A stretch of 37,453 bases of DNA from Rhizobium alarense (GTDB lineage Bacteria; Pseudomonadota; Alphaproteobacteria; Rhizobiales; Rhizobiaceae): assembly GCF_021555155.1 (NCBI RefSeq), contig NZ_JAKGBU010000031.1:11671-49123 (forward strand). The letters run 5' to 3'. Numbering within the stretch: the first letter of the stretch is position 1; every line of letters begins with the position of its first letter. Under the pieces are notes generated by a model. That model searched no databases. It had not been told where the DNA came from and saw nothing but the letters and a program-made list of their open reading frames with translations. Made by a program: the position numbers and the translations under genes. Shown here piece by piece: positions 23,826 through 32,257 of this stretch.

Positions 23826-24914
23826 TCAGGCCTCCTGCCGGAAAAGCTCCGCCTCGTCGAGGGAGACCGCCTTGAAGAGGACATGCACCGGCGTGCCGGG
23901 CGCAAGGCCGAGCTGTCCGGCGGAATGGCGGGTGATCTGCGCCACGATGCGGTCGCCGCAATCGATGGTCGCGACGAGGTCCGGCCCCTCGCCGCCGGAA
24001 AGCTCGACAACCGTTCCCGGCAGGATGTTGAGCGCGCTGATCGCCTCCGGCCGGTGACGGGCAAGCATCACCTCGCCGGCCGGGATATGGAGGCGAACGC
24101 GGCTTCCCTCGGCGAGAGCGACGGTTCTCAAGTGCAGCAGCCCGCAGCGGGCGCGAGCGAGCGTCAGGCCGTGCTCCGGCCGGTGCTGCTCGATCACCGC
24201 GTCGATGAAGGCGCCGGGCCGCCAGGCGCCGCCGGCGGTGCGCAGCGTCAGAAGCTCCGACGGGCTGCCGGACGCCCGCACCCGGCCTTCCTCCATGAGC
24301 ACGACAGAGGTCGCAAGCCGCGCCACCTCGCCGACCGCGTGGCTGACATAGAGCACCGGCACGCCCGTCTCGTCGCGCACGCGTTCGATATAGGGCATGA
24401 TTTCCTGCTTGCGGGCAGCATCGAGCGAGGCGAGCGGCTCGTCCATCAGCAGGAGCTCCGGTGCCGAAAGCAGCGTCCGGCCGATCGCGACGCGGCTCTT
24501 CTCGCCGCCGGACAGGCCGGACGGCCGGCGGTCAAGCAGATGCGCGATACCGAGCATCGACACCACGTCGTCGAAGGCGACGGCGCGCGCGTCCCCTGGC
24601 AGGAAGCGCCGGCCATAGAGGAGGTTCTGCCTGACGCCCATATGCGGAAAGAGCCGGGGCTCCTGGAAGACGTAGCCGATGCGGCGCCGATGCGGCGGAA
24701 CGAAGGTACCGCGGGTCGCGTCGAACCAGACGGTGTCGCCGAAGCGGATCGATCCTCCGGTCGGGCGCAGCAGGCCGGCGACCGCGTTGATCACCGTCGT
24801 CTTGCCCGAGCCGGACGGGCCGAAAAGCGCCGTCAGGCCGGCACCCGCACGGATGTCGACCGCGAGCGCGAAGGCACCCTGCCGATGGCGGATCGAGACC
24901 GACAGATCCTTCAT
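23826..24914 (-). CDS. modC: molybdate ABC transporter ATP-binding protein
   Basis: A 362-residue ABC ATPase of the molybdate importer. It shows Walker A GPSGSGKTT (32-40), Q-loop YVFQEPRLFPH (Gln84), signature LSGGE (134-138), Walker B LLLMDEP (154-160) and the switch His in LYVSHAVGEV. A C-terminal TOBE/Mop domain (about 290-355) with the LSARNx-like stretch AISALNILPGTV is typical of ModC. The length is normal. Its ATG overlaps the modB stop (ATGA), so translation is coupled. It is the last gene of modABC. Confidence 0.95.
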   Translation of the reverse strand: MKDLSVSIRHRQGAFALAVDIRAGAGLTALFGPSGSGKTTVINAVAGLLRPTGGSIRFGDTVWFDATRGTFVPPHRRRIGYVFQEPRLFPHMGVRQNLLYGRRFLPGDARAVAFDDVVSMLGIAHLLDRRPSGLSGGEKSRVAIGRTLLSAPELLLMDEPLASLDAARKQEIMPYIERVRDETGVPVLYVSHAVGEVARLATSVVLMEEGRVRASGSPSELLTLRTAGGAWRPGAFIDAVIEQHRPEHGLTLARARCGLLHLRTVALAEGSRVRLHIPAGEVMLARHRPEAISALNILPGTVVELSGGEGPDLVATIDCGDRIVAQITRHSAGQLGLAPGTPVHVLFKAVSLDEAELFRQEA

Positions 24915-25612
24915 GCGAACTCCACGCGGGCGGCAAGCCGACGGGCGACCAGTTCCGAGGCGACCAGCGCGGCAAAGGAGACGAGGATCGCGATCAGCGT
25001 CAGGCGCAGCGCCCCGGCGTCGCCACCGGGCACCTGCGTATAGGTATAGATCGCCGCCGAGAGCGTCTGCGTCTCGCCCGGAATGTTGGAGACGAAGGTA
25101 ATCGTTGCGCCGAACTCGCCGATCGCCTTGGCGAAGGAGAGGATCAGGCCGGCCGCGATGCCGGGCAGGGCGAGCGGCAGCGTGACGGTCAGGAAAACAC
25201 GCGCGGGGCTCGCACCGAGCGTCGAGGCTGCCGCCTCCAGCCGCCGGTCCACCGCCTCGATCGACAGGCGGATGGCGCGCACCATCAGCGGGAAACCCAT
25301 GATCGCGGCGGCAAGTGCGGCGCCCGTCCAGCGGAAGGAGAAGACGAGGCCGAACGCCTCCTCGAAAAAGCGTCCGAACGGCCCGCGCCTGCCGAAGGAG
25401 AGCAGAAGCAGATAACCCGTCACCACCGGCGGCAGGATCAGCGGCAGGTGGACGACGGCATTGAGAAGGCTATGGCCGGGAAAGCGGCGGCGTGCCAGAA
25501 GCCATGCCACGGCGATGCCTGGCGGCAGCGAGCACAGCGCCGCCACCGAGGCCACCTTGAGCGTGAGGAGAATGGCAACCCATTCCTCGGTTGAAAGCTG
25601 CATCCCATCCAT
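24911..25612 (-). CDS. modB: molybdate ABC transporter permease
   Basis: A 233-residue inner-membrane permease with about five or six hydrophobic helices. The EAA loop that docks to ModC is ASTLGASPARVFLTVTLPLA. The ModB hallmark AIGEFGATITFVSNIPGETQTL is present. Start ATG 25612 lies 6 bp after the modA stop; an in-frame ATG at 25603, preceded by GGATGGG, is the alternative. It forms the operon modABC with coupled neighbours. Confidence 0.95.
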   Translation of the reverse strand: MDGMQLSTEEWVAILLTLKVASVAALCSLPPGIAVAWLLARRRFPGHSLLNAVVHLPLILPPVVTGYLLLLSFGRRGPFGRFFEEAFGLVFSFRWTGAALAAAIMGFPLMVRAIRLSIEAVDRRLEAAASTLGASPARVFLTVTLPLALPGIAAGLILSFAKAIGEFGATITFVSNIPGETQTLSAAIYTYTQVPGGDAGALRLTLIAILVSFAALVASELVARRLAARVEFA

Positions 25613-25618
25613 GCCCGG

Positions 25619-26419
25619 TCAGTTGGACTGCGGCAGCAGTACCGCGAAACCCTGCTTCTCGAAAAGCGCCCGCGCCGTGCCGCTGCGCAGGAACGCGAGG
25701 AAGGCCGCGGCCCGGGGCGACGCCGATTCCTTCAGAAGGGCGACGGGATAGATGATCGGCGGATGGCTCTCTTCCGGAAAGATGCCGAGGATCGTCACGG
25801 ACCGGTCGGACGCGGCATCCGTCCTGTAGACGATGCCGAGCGGCGCCTCGCCGGTCGAGACGTATTTCAGCGCCGCGCGCACGTTCTCGGCCTGCGCGGT
25901 CCTGCCGGAGACGCTGTCCCAGAGGCCGAGCTTTTCGAGCGCCGCCTTGCCGTATTTGCCGGCCGGCACGGAATCGACATTGCCCATCGCCAGCCGTCCG
26001 TCGCCGAGCAGCCTGGCGAGGTCGGTGCCTTCTTTCAGCTCCACCGTGCCGGTCGCGTCGGACGGGCCGACGAGAACGATGCGATTGCCGAGGAGGTTGC
26101 CGCGCGTGGCAGGATCGATTCGTCCGGCCTTCTCGACATAATCCATCCAGGTGAGATCGGCGGAGAGGAAAATGTCGGCGGGCGCCCCGTCCTCGATCTG
26201 CCTGGCCAGCGCGGAGCTGGCGGCATAGGAGGCCTGAACCGTCGCGCCGCCATCGGCCTTCCAGGCCGCCGCGACATCGTCGAGCGCATTCTTGAGGCTG
26301 GCGGCGGCAAAGACCGTGACCTTGTCTTCCTGTGCCCATGCCCCGGCGGGCGAAAGCAGGGCGAAGCCGAGTGCGAGGCTTGCCGCGAACAGGATCGCGA
26401 AACGGCGGAACAGGCGCAT
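25619..26419 (-). CDS. modA: periplasmic molybdate-binding protein
   Basis: A 266-residue substrate-binding protein. The signal peptide is about 1-29 (ending AWA/Q). The mature protein opens with VTVFAAASLKNALDDVAAAW. Oxyanion-binding segments include the ASYAASSALARQIEDGAPADIFLSA region, and GIVYRTDA is a conserved late motif. GGAGG sits 6 nt before the ATG. The extended Mo-box palindrome touches this ribosome site, so repression by ModE(S) at this point would shut the whole modABC operon. An 86-bp gap separates it from the DUF1217 gene upstream. Confidence 0.95.
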   Translation of the reverse strand: MRLFRRFAILFAASLALGFALLSPAGAWAQEDKVTVFAAASLKNALDDVAAAWKADGGATVQASYAASSALARQIEDGAPADIFLSADLTWMDYVEKAGRIDPATRGNLLGNRIVLVGPSDATGTVELKEGTDLARLLGDGRLAMGNVDSVPAGKYGKAALEKLGLWDSVSGRTAQAENVRAALKYVSTGEAPLGIVYRTDAASDRSVTILGIFPEESHPPIIYPVALLKESASPRAAAFLAFLRSGTARALFEKQGFAVLLPQSN

Positions 26420-26430
26420 GGAACATCCTC

Positions 26431-26466
26431 CGGGATCGTTATATCCATACGAATATAACGATCCCG
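26431..26466. promoter_or_regulatory. Mo-box (ModE operator), extended perfect palindrome
   Basis: CGGGATCGTTATAT and its exact reverse complement ATATAACGATCCCG flank an 8-bp spacer. The inner CGTTATAT-N8-ATATAACG matches the known ModE box, and symmetry continues 6 bp further on each side. It ends 12 bp upstream of the modA ATG, abutting the GGAGG ribosome site. The TATAT elements may double as the -10. If transcribed, it would also fold into a strong hairpin. Confidence 0.9.
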
Positions 26467-26505
26467 TGTAAGGAACAAGCGCCTGTCGCAGGATCGTGCC
26501 GCGCC

Positions 26506-28812
26506 TTACGAGCCGCCCGCCCTCAGTTGCGCGAGGCTGAGGAGCAGGTCGGCGCTCACGCCGGCGGTGCCGCCCGACAGCACGGTGACGGCAGCGGAGG
26601 TGTCGACATTGTTTTCCGTGTCGTAGAGCACGGCGAACTTGACGATCATCTTGCTGACGAACTCCGGATCCTGGAGCTCTTCCAGATCGAGATAGCGCTC
26701 GATCATCTCGGCCTGCGCGTCGACGTCGGCATTGCCCACCTCGTCGGAAACGCCGTAGGTGACCTTGAACACCTCGTAGAGCGCGTCGTCGGCCAGGATG
26801 TCGTAAGCGCTGGTGATGGTCGGCGCCTTGCGTTCGAAATACAGTGCCAGCCGCACGCCGGCATTGTCCTCGCCCGCCGTCTCTTCCATCGCCTGGCGGA
26901 TATAGTAGTCGATCGTCTTGTAGACACCCTGCCGGAGCTGGATCGTGCCGTCCTCGACATCGGCGACATTGCCCTCGGCGTCGAAGTTGAAGGAACTGAC
27001 GATCCAGCGCCAGGCGCGATTCTCCTGTGTGTTGGCGACGCTCTCCGGATCGTCGAGGTCGGAGGCAAAAACCTCCTGGAGGAATTCCGGCGTGACGGTT
27101 TCCGGATCGATCCTGTTCGCCTCGAGCACGAAATTGACCAGCCGTTCGTTCGACAGGAACTCGTCCAGCGTTTCGATCTTCTGGATTTCCTCCGAGTAAT
27201 AACTTGCTTCCTCCTCGGCCGTCTCCTGCTCCTCGTCCGTGCCAAAGCGGGACTTTTCGAGGACGTAGAGCTGCGAGACGGCGAGGATCTGCGTTTCACT
27301 CTGCGCCATCAGCGGCACGGTAATGGCGCCCTCCTCATCGAAATTGAACGCCTTGGCGAGCTCGACGAAACGCTCGTCCTTCAACTGGTAGACGTAGCTC
27401 TTCGGGTCGTTGAGATCGCTGAGAAGCACCTGCTTGAGCGTATAGGTGGAAACGCTGTCCGGATCGAGCCCGAAGGCCTTGAGGGCGAGTTCCACGACAC
27501 TGTCGGAATCGATGAAATCGTCGACGGACTCGAGCTCCGCCACGTCGGCCTTGTAGCCGGAGATCAGCGTCTCGTCGGCTTCGTCATCCGCGTCGTTGTA
27601 GTGCACCATGTAGAGATTGGAGGTCGCGACCGTCTGGGTGCCGACCTGCGCCGTCACGCCGTCGTCGAGCGTGCCGTCCTCGTTGAAGTTGAAGGCGCTC
27701 GCCAGAGCGATGAAGCGTTCGTCGCCGTTGCCGACCGTATAGATGTAGCTGGTCGGATCGTCGGGATCGCTCGTCAGGATGTTCTCGATCGTCGCGTTGA
27801 CGATCGATACTTCCGTCAGTTCATAGGCCGTCCTGACATAGTCAACCAGCCGGCTGTCGGCAACGAAGTCGTCGACCGTGGTGATGCTCTGGATCGCTTC
27901 CTCGAAATAGGCCTTGTTGAGCAGCGCCGCTGCCGAGGTCACGCGCGGGTTGGCAAGCGTATAGGCCTCGTTGGTCGCCGCCTTCATGTCGGCGGTCTGG
28001 GCGGTCTCACCGTCGGGAACCGTGCCGTCCTCATTGAAGTTGAAGGCGGACGCGAGTTCCAGATACCCTTCGGCCGTGTCGATGAACCCGTTCCAGGTGG
28101 TGATGTCGGCGCGGATCGCGCTCCGTTCCTCGGTCGTGAGGCTGGTGTCGGACAACTGGGTCGTCGCATCCGCGATCTTCTGCTCCAGCTCCTCGATATA
28201 GGGCACGTAGGTCTGGTTGACGTAGCTGTCCGTGTCGTCGATGTCGCTCGTCATGACGTCGCGGATGTTCTGGTAGGAATAGGTGTCCTCGTCGATGCCG
28301 AAGGCCTGGAACACATAGGCCTTCAGCCGATCGTTCTGGAAGATGTCGGTGACGTTGTCGACCTTGTCGATGACGATGTTGTAATAGCGCGTCTCCTCCT
28401 GGATCGCGCTGCCGGCACTCTCGACTCCGGCCGTGTAAAGGCCGATCACGTCGTCGAGCTGCGCCTCCGTCTGGGCGACCGGCGTCTCCTCCTGGAAATT
28501 GAAGGCAGCGGCGAAGTCGCGATAGCGGCTGTCCGTCAGCGAATTGGCAAAGCTGCTGTCGTCGGAGAGGTCGCTTTCCAGCACCTTGCGCATGAAGGCG
28601 GCGGCATAGGTCATGTCCTCGAGGCCGTAGGCCTTCATCGCGTAGTTGAACAGGCGATAGTCGTCGAGGAATTCGTCGACCGAGGTGACCTTGCCGATGT
28701 TCTCCTTGTAGTAGGTCTCTTCCCGCGCATTGATCGAATCCTGCTGCGTCCGCGTCAGGCTAGTGAGCAGATCACGGGTAATGAGGTTGTAGCTCGTAAA
28801 GGTCGACAACAT
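26506..28812 (-). CDS. large DUF1217-repeat protein
   Basis: A 768-residue acidic protein built of about six tandem DUF1217-like units at about 43-106, 152-260, 311-378, 428-494, 546-613 and 667-735. Each runs s-V-D-D-F-x5-R-L-v-x3-l-x-A-y-g-L, then a S/T-D-x-D-D-P-x-S-Y block. Five end in F-N-F-x-x-x-G (for example FNFNEDGT). The N terminus MLSTFTSYNLITRDLLTSL lacks a Sec signal and resembles other rhizobial DUF1217 proteins, which are usually short and coded in flagellar clusters. The NxNxDG-like ends recall calcium loops (speculative). The ATG at 28812 has GAAGGAA about 11 nt upstream. No flagellar gene is adjacent. Possible export by the flagellar secretion system is inference. Confidence 0.82.
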   Translation of the reverse strand: MLSTFTSYNLITRDLLTSLTRTQQDSINAREETYYKENIGKVTSVDEFLDDYRLFNYAMKAYGLEDMTYAAAFMRKVLESDLSDDSSFANSLTDSRYRDFAAAFNFQEETPVAQTEAQLDDVIGLYTAGVESAGSAIQEETRYYNIVIDKVDNVTDIFQNDRLKAYVFQAFGIDEDTYSYQNIRDVMTSDIDDTDSYVNQTYVPYIEELEQKIADATTQLSDTSLTTEERSAIRADITTWNGFIDTAEGYLELASAFNFNEDGTVPDGETAQTADMKAATNEAYTLANPRVTSAAALLNKAYFEEAIQSITTVDDFVADSRLVDYVRTAYELTEVSIVNATIENILTSDPDDPTSYIYTVGNGDERFIALASAFNFNEDGTLDDGVTAQVGTQTVATSNLYMVHYNDADDEADETLISGYKADVAELESVDDFIDSDSVVELALKAFGLDPDSVSTYTLKQVLLSDLNDPKSYVYQLKDERFVELAKAFNFDEEGAITVPLMAQSETQILAVSQLYVLEKSRFGTDEEQETAEEEASYYSEEIQKIETLDEFLSNERLVNFVLEANRIDPETVTPEFLQEVFASDLDDPESVANTQENRAWRWIVSSFNFDAEGNVADVEDGTIQLRQGVYKTIDYYIRQAMEETAGEDNAGVRLALYFERKAPTITSAYDILADDALYEVFKVTYGVSDEVGNADVDAQAEMIERYLDLEELQDPEFVSKMIVKFAVLYDTENNVDTSAAVTVLSGGTAGVSADLLLSLAQLRAGGS

Positions 28813-29114
28813 CGCTGGACGGGTTCCTTCGGACGGGGTCTCGGCGGGCCGCGCGCAGGGCGGCCTCTTCGCCATTTTGCCCGCCGAGCCTTGCCCGACG
28901 CTTTCCCGCAAAACGCGTGATGCACGCGAGCTGCTTCACGAACTGGAAACCCTGACGGATTCGCATTCGCTAACCATTTGAGGACGCAAAGTTTTCTTAA
29001 CCGCGATTTTTAAGCCGAGCGGAAGGGCACGCGCCTAAGCTTCCCCCATAGAGGACGAAAAGTCCCGATGGGACGACCGGAACACCGGCTCTCAAGGAAG
29101 ACAGGACGAAAGAC
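28813..29114. promoter_or_regulatory. divergent intergenic region, DUF1217 / DUF6101
   Basis: This 302-bp region between divergent genes becomes AT-richer around 28960-29015. It contains CTAACCATT (about 28970) and TTAACC (28997-29002), which resemble CtrA half sites, and two TTAA elements separated by 9 rather than 7 bp. No ORF or RNA gene is supported. Confidence 0.3.
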
Positions 29115-29681
29115 ATGCTGAATACCGTCACCAAGCCGGCCTGGGCCGGCAGCACGCTCCGACTGGACCCCAAGCGCTTCCCGCAGCAGGTAAGTTATGC
29201 CGTTCGCGACGGGGTCGGCGAGGTCATGATCACCATCGACGAACGCGGCGCGGTGATGCGCAAGGTTCTCCCCGCAAGCGGCCTGCCGCTTTCGATCGCC
29301 CTGCCGGCGCGCGCCTTCAAGGGTGTCGCCGCCCGTGCCATCGACCACGGCAACGGCGAGGTCACCGTGACGCTCGAACTGCATCACGACGATCCGGATC
29401 TCTGCATCCCGCTGCTGGTGGCGCACGACCTCTGCGACATCGCCGCCGACTGGCGCGGCTGGGCCGAGTCCTTCAAGATCCCGATGCTGATGGTCGAGGC
29501 CGACGGTGTCGCCCGGCCGCTGGAAGAGCATATCGGCCAGATCGCGGCGCGGCCCGTCAAACCGCGCCGACGCCACTCTTACTTCGCCGACCGCCGGCCG
29601 CGCTTCCTGGTGCGCCGCACGACCGGCCGGCTCGGCCTTGCCATGAAGATCGACGGCCGCGAGATCATCGCCCGCGACTGA
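29115..29681 (+). CDS. DUF6101-like protein of unknown function
   Basis: A 188-residue cytoplasmic protein that resembles the rhizobial DUF6101 family (family recalled, not searched). There is no signal peptide or transmembrane helix. The N-terminal RLDPKRFPQQVSYAVRD, the central GVAARAIDHGNGEVTVTLELHHDDPDLCIPLL split over about 75-105, and an Arg-rich tail (KPRRRHSYFADRRPRFLVRRTTGR) are visible. AGGACGAAAG precedes the ATG. A strong terminator follows, so it is monocistronic. No function is known. Confidence 0.78.
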   Translation: MLNTVTKPAWAGSTLRLDPKRFPQQVSYAVRDGVGEVMITIDERGAVMRKVLPASGLPLSIALPARAFKGVAARAIDHGNGEVTVTLELHHDDPDLCIPLLVAHDLCDIAADWRGWAESFKIPMLMVEADGVARPLEEHIGQIAARPVKPRRRHSYFADRRPRFLVRRTTGRLGLAMKIDGREIIARD

Positions 29682-29707
29682 CACGCTATTACCCCTCGAC
29701 TGCCATG

Positions 29708-29733
29708 AACCGGCCGCGACGCGGCCGGTTTTT
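29708..29733 (+). terminator. rho-independent terminator after the DUF6101 gene
   Basis: AACCGGCCGC-GAC-GCGGCCGGTT is a perfect 10-bp stem with a 3-nt loop, followed by further T (total T5), 26 nt after the stop. It separates the DUF6101 gene from the small ORF at 29840. Confidence 0.9.
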
Positions 29734-29839
29734 GCCTGTCTTGTTCCCCCGGGAACAGATCCGAGCGGGCGCGGATGCGAGAACCGGTCAACAGCCGGCG
29801 CAGACCGGCCTCTTCACCGGATTTCAAGGGACAGACATC

Positions 29840-29941
29840 ATGACCGGACTCCTCAAGAGCCTCCTCATTCGCATCGACCGCTTCTTCCACGCCTTCGAGG
29901 AACCGAAGGTCCTGGTGCCGCGCGAGCAGAGCTGGGCCTGA
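29840..29941 (+). CDS. candidate 33-residue small protein
   Basis: ATG with AAGGGA eight bases upstream opens a 33-codon frame. The product begins MTGLLKSLLIRIDRFFHAF, an amphipathic helix, and ends EEPKVLVPREQSWA. Codon use matches the neighbours. It lies after a strong terminator in a 270-bp gap with no other gene, convergent with ubiA, 10 bp from its stop. No family was recognised. A small membrane-associated peptide is possible; translation is unproven. Confidence 0.55.
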   Translation: MTGLLKSLLIRIDRFFHAFEEPKVLVPREQSWA

Positions 29942-29951
29942 CGGCGGCGCG

Positions 29952-30905
29952 TCAGGCGAAGGCGAGCGCGGCGACGAGCCCGAGAAAGACGATCAGACCG
30001 ACGACGTTGTTGAACTTGAAGAGCGCCAGGCACTGCTCGCCGTCATCGATGTCGAGCGTGACGATCTGCCAGGCGAGCAGCACGGCGGCCAGCCCGAGCC
30101 CGGCATAAGCGAACGCGCCGACGCCTGCGAGGATATAGGCGAGCATGAGGAGCAGCACCGTCAGGCCGTAGAGCCCGATGAGCCAGGTGCGCGTCGTGTC
30201 GCCGAACAGCCGCGCCGTCGACCGCACGCCGATCAGCGCGTCGTCCTCCTTGTCCTGATGGGCGTAGATCGTGTCGTAGCCGACGGTCCAGGCGATGGCG
30301 GCGGCATAGAGGACGGCCGGCGCCGTGGCGAGGCTGCCGAAGACGGCCGCCCAGCCCATCAGCGCGCCCCAGGAAAAGGCCAGCCCCAGGACGACCTGCG
30401 GCCAGTCGGTGAAGCGCTTGGCGAAGGGATAGATCGCGACGATGGCGAGCGAGGCGACGCCAAGGCCGATCGTGAAACGATTGAACTGCAGCAGGACGAC
30501 GAGGCCGGCGAGCGCCTGCGCCACCATGAAGACCTTCGCCTGCAGGCGCGTGACGCGGCCCGACGGCAGCGGCCTCGACCGCGTGCGGGCAACCGCCATG
30601 TCGATCTCGTGGTCGACGAGATCGTTGTAGGTGCAGCCCGCGCCGCGCATGGCGACCGCGCCTGCAAAGAACAGCAACAGGTGAAAGAGGAATTGCGGCA
30701 GGCTGAAGAGCGCGATGTCGCGCGCCACGTTCGCCGCAAGCGCCGCCGACCAGAAGCAGGGCCACATCAGCAGCTGCCAGCCGATCGGCCTGTCCCAGCG
30801 CGCGAGCTGCGCATAGGGCCAGGCGGGACGCGGCAGGACGCGGTAGACCCAGTTGTCGGACGGCGCGTCGGCGACGCGGCCGGAATCGGGAGAATGCAGG
30901 CTCAT
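29952..30905 (-). CDS. ubiA: 4-hydroxybenzoate polyprenyltransferase
   Basis: A 317-residue integral membrane prenyltransferase of ubiquinone synthesis, joining the polyprenyl tail to 4-hydroxybenzoate. The first Asp-rich motif is NDLVDHEID (94-102) and the second lies in YDTIYAHQDKEDD (about 210-222); these bind Mg2+-diphosphate. About eight hydrophobic helices are visible, and RWDRPIGWQLLMWPCFWS is the conserved entry segment. ATG at 30905; only a weak ribosome site is seen. It lies 52 bp downstream of the MipA/OmpV gene on the same strand. Confidence 0.94.
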   Translation of the reverse strand: MSLHSPDSGRVADAPSDNWVYRVLPRPAWPYAQLARWDRPIGWQLLMWPCFWSAALAANVARDIALFSLPQFLFHLLLFFAGAVAMRGAGCTYNDLVDHEIDMAVARTRSRPLPSGRVTRLQAKVFMVAQALAGLVVLLQFNRFTIGLGVASLAIVAIYPFAKRFTDWPQVVLGLAFSWGALMGWAAVFGSLATAPAVLYAAAIAWTVGYDTIYAHQDKEDDALIGVRSTARLFGDTTRTWLIGLYGLTVLLLMLAYILAGVGAFAYAGLGLAAVLLAWQIVTLDIDDGEQCLALFKFNNVVGLIVFLGLVAALAFA

Positions 30906-30957
30906 GCGCCTAGATCGCAGGCGGCATCCCGCCGGTCAAGCGCGGCGACGGCAGCGC

Positions 30958-31758
30958 TCAGGGAATCGTGAAGTCGAAGCGGTAGGTGGCCGAAACGCCG
31001 ATCAGAAACTGGTCGCGCTTGCCGCGTTCGCGCACCAGGCTCGAATCGGCCGCATCGCCCATCAGGCGCTTGTATTCGCCGAAGAGGCTCGTCTCGATCT
31101 TGTCCGTCGCCTGCCAGTTGACGGCCGCGCCGACCCCCGCCGACTGGATGCCGCCATCCGGATTGTAGGCCGAGAGACCGGAGCGCGCGGCGCGGGCCGG
31201 CGTCACCTCGTAATAGGCGTCCATCGCGTCGTTGGAGGCGAAGGTCATGCGCGGGCCGGCCGAGACGCGCACCGTCTCGGTCACGTCCGCGAAGGCGTCG
31301 GCCGAGACATCCGCGACAAGGCCCGAATGGCTGCGGATGCCATGGCGAACCTCGCCGCGCAGGCGCAGCCAGTCGGTCGGATAGACCTCGGCGAAGCCGC
31401 CGAGCTCGACGCCCAGCTTCACCGGCGCGAGACCGCGCAGATCGTCGGAATCGTCGTTGTCGCGCGGCATGACGAGCTTGCCGGTGATGCCGGCACGGAA
31501 GGCGCCGGAATCGATCAGCGCGAAGGCGGGATTGTCGTTGCGCGAGGAAAAGCGCACGACGTTGCCGGCCTTGCCGAGCGAGATCATCGGCGCCGCCTGG
31601 AAGATGTAGCTGTCGGAACCCTCGAAGCGCGGTCCCACCGCTCCGGATGCGCCGAGCTTCAGGTACCAGTCGCCGGACCACCAGTGATCGGCGGCGGAAG
31701 CGGTTGCGGGGAGGGAAAGGACGGCTGCCGCGACGGCGGCGAGAACGGAGCTACGCAA
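30958..31758 (-). CDS. MipA/OmpV-family outer membrane protein
   Basis: A 266-residue predicted outer-membrane beta-barrel. Signal peptide about 1-22 (ending TASA/A). The mature N terminus WWSGDWYLKLGASGAVGPRFEGSD and the terminal YRFDFTIP fit the MipA/OmpV family, whose members scaffold murein-synthesising complexes or act as porins. Alternating hydrophobic beta strands run throughout. The start is TTG at 31758 with GAGGAT just upstream; no ATG fits the signal peptide. It is upstream of ubiA on the same strand. Role in this organism is unknown. Confidence 0.83.
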   Translation of the reverse strand: MRSSVLAAVAAAVLSLPATASAADHWWSGDWYLKLGASGAVGPRFEGSDSYIFQAAPMISLGKAGNVVRFSSRNDNPAFALIDSGAFRAGITGKLVMPRDNDDSDDLRGLAPVKLGVELGGFAEVYPTDWLRLRGEVRHGIRSHSGLVADVSADAFADVTETVRVSAGPRMTFASNDAMDAYYEVTPARAARSGLSAYNPDGGIQSAGVGAAVNWQATDKIETSLFGEYKRLMGDAADSSLVRERGKRDQFLIGVSATYRFDFTIP

Positions 31759-31931
31759 TGACTATCCTCGACACATCATCTGCCGGTGCGCCCGAAACGA
31801 TTCCGGACCGCGTCGGCGCGGACCTTAAAGCGGTTTGGTTACCGATGCACTAAGGAATCGGCGGCCGGCCGGCCGTCCGCGGAACGATCACGCGACGATG
31901 GCGTTTCTTCGGCGAACGACAGGAGACCGAC

Positions 31932-32171
31932 ATGACAGTCAGCTCGATGGAACTCAAGGTCGACGCCATCCGCAGCGACGCCTCGATCAGCGACGACGAG
32001 AAGATCGCACGGCTGACGAAGCTGCGCGTCGAGGCACGCGGCCTGCAGCGCGCCGCTACGGAAAGCGCCATGGTGGACGACGACGGCTGGTACGAGGACG
32101 TGCATCTCGTCGACCTCGCGCTCGCCGAACTCGACGCCCCGGTCGAGGAAAAGGGTCCCGCCACCCTGTGA
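31932..32171 (+). CDS. small hypothetical protein
   Basis: A 79-residue acidic, mostly helical protein (MELKVDAIRSDASISDDEKIARLTKLRVEARGLQRAATES split over the first half). It has a clear ribosome site (CAGGAGA) before the ATG. No signal, membrane segment or recognised domain. It lies between the divergent MipA gene and purD, 86 bp upstream of purD on the same strand, and may share its promoter. No function can be given. Confidence 0.72.
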   Translation: MTVSSMELKVDAIRSDASISDDEKIARLTKLRVEARGLQRAATESAMVDDDGWYEDVHLVDLALAELDAPVEEKGPATL

Positions 32172-32257
32172 GCGGATGCCGGCGAAGCCCTCCTCCCCTT
32201 GACCTTTGCGGCCCGCCCCCTTAACCCGCCCGCAACGGGTGACACGAGGGTTTGGCC

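Noticed and set aside
26468-26509. GTAAGG...CCTTAC inverted repeat upstream of the Mo-box as a second ModE site.
   Set aside because: Does not match the ModE box, has a long spacer, and one arm overlaps the DUF1217 stop codon.
26332-28920. An 862-codon open frame on the plus strand opposite the DUF1217 gene.
   Set aside because: It mirrors the minus-strand gene in GC-biased DNA, runs across the modA start and Mo-box, and has no recognisable domain; the minus-strand frame has clear repeats.
28997-29013. A pair of TTAA elements upstream of the DUF6101 gene as a CtrA full site.
   Set aside because: The spacing is 9 bp, not 7; only half-site similarity remains.
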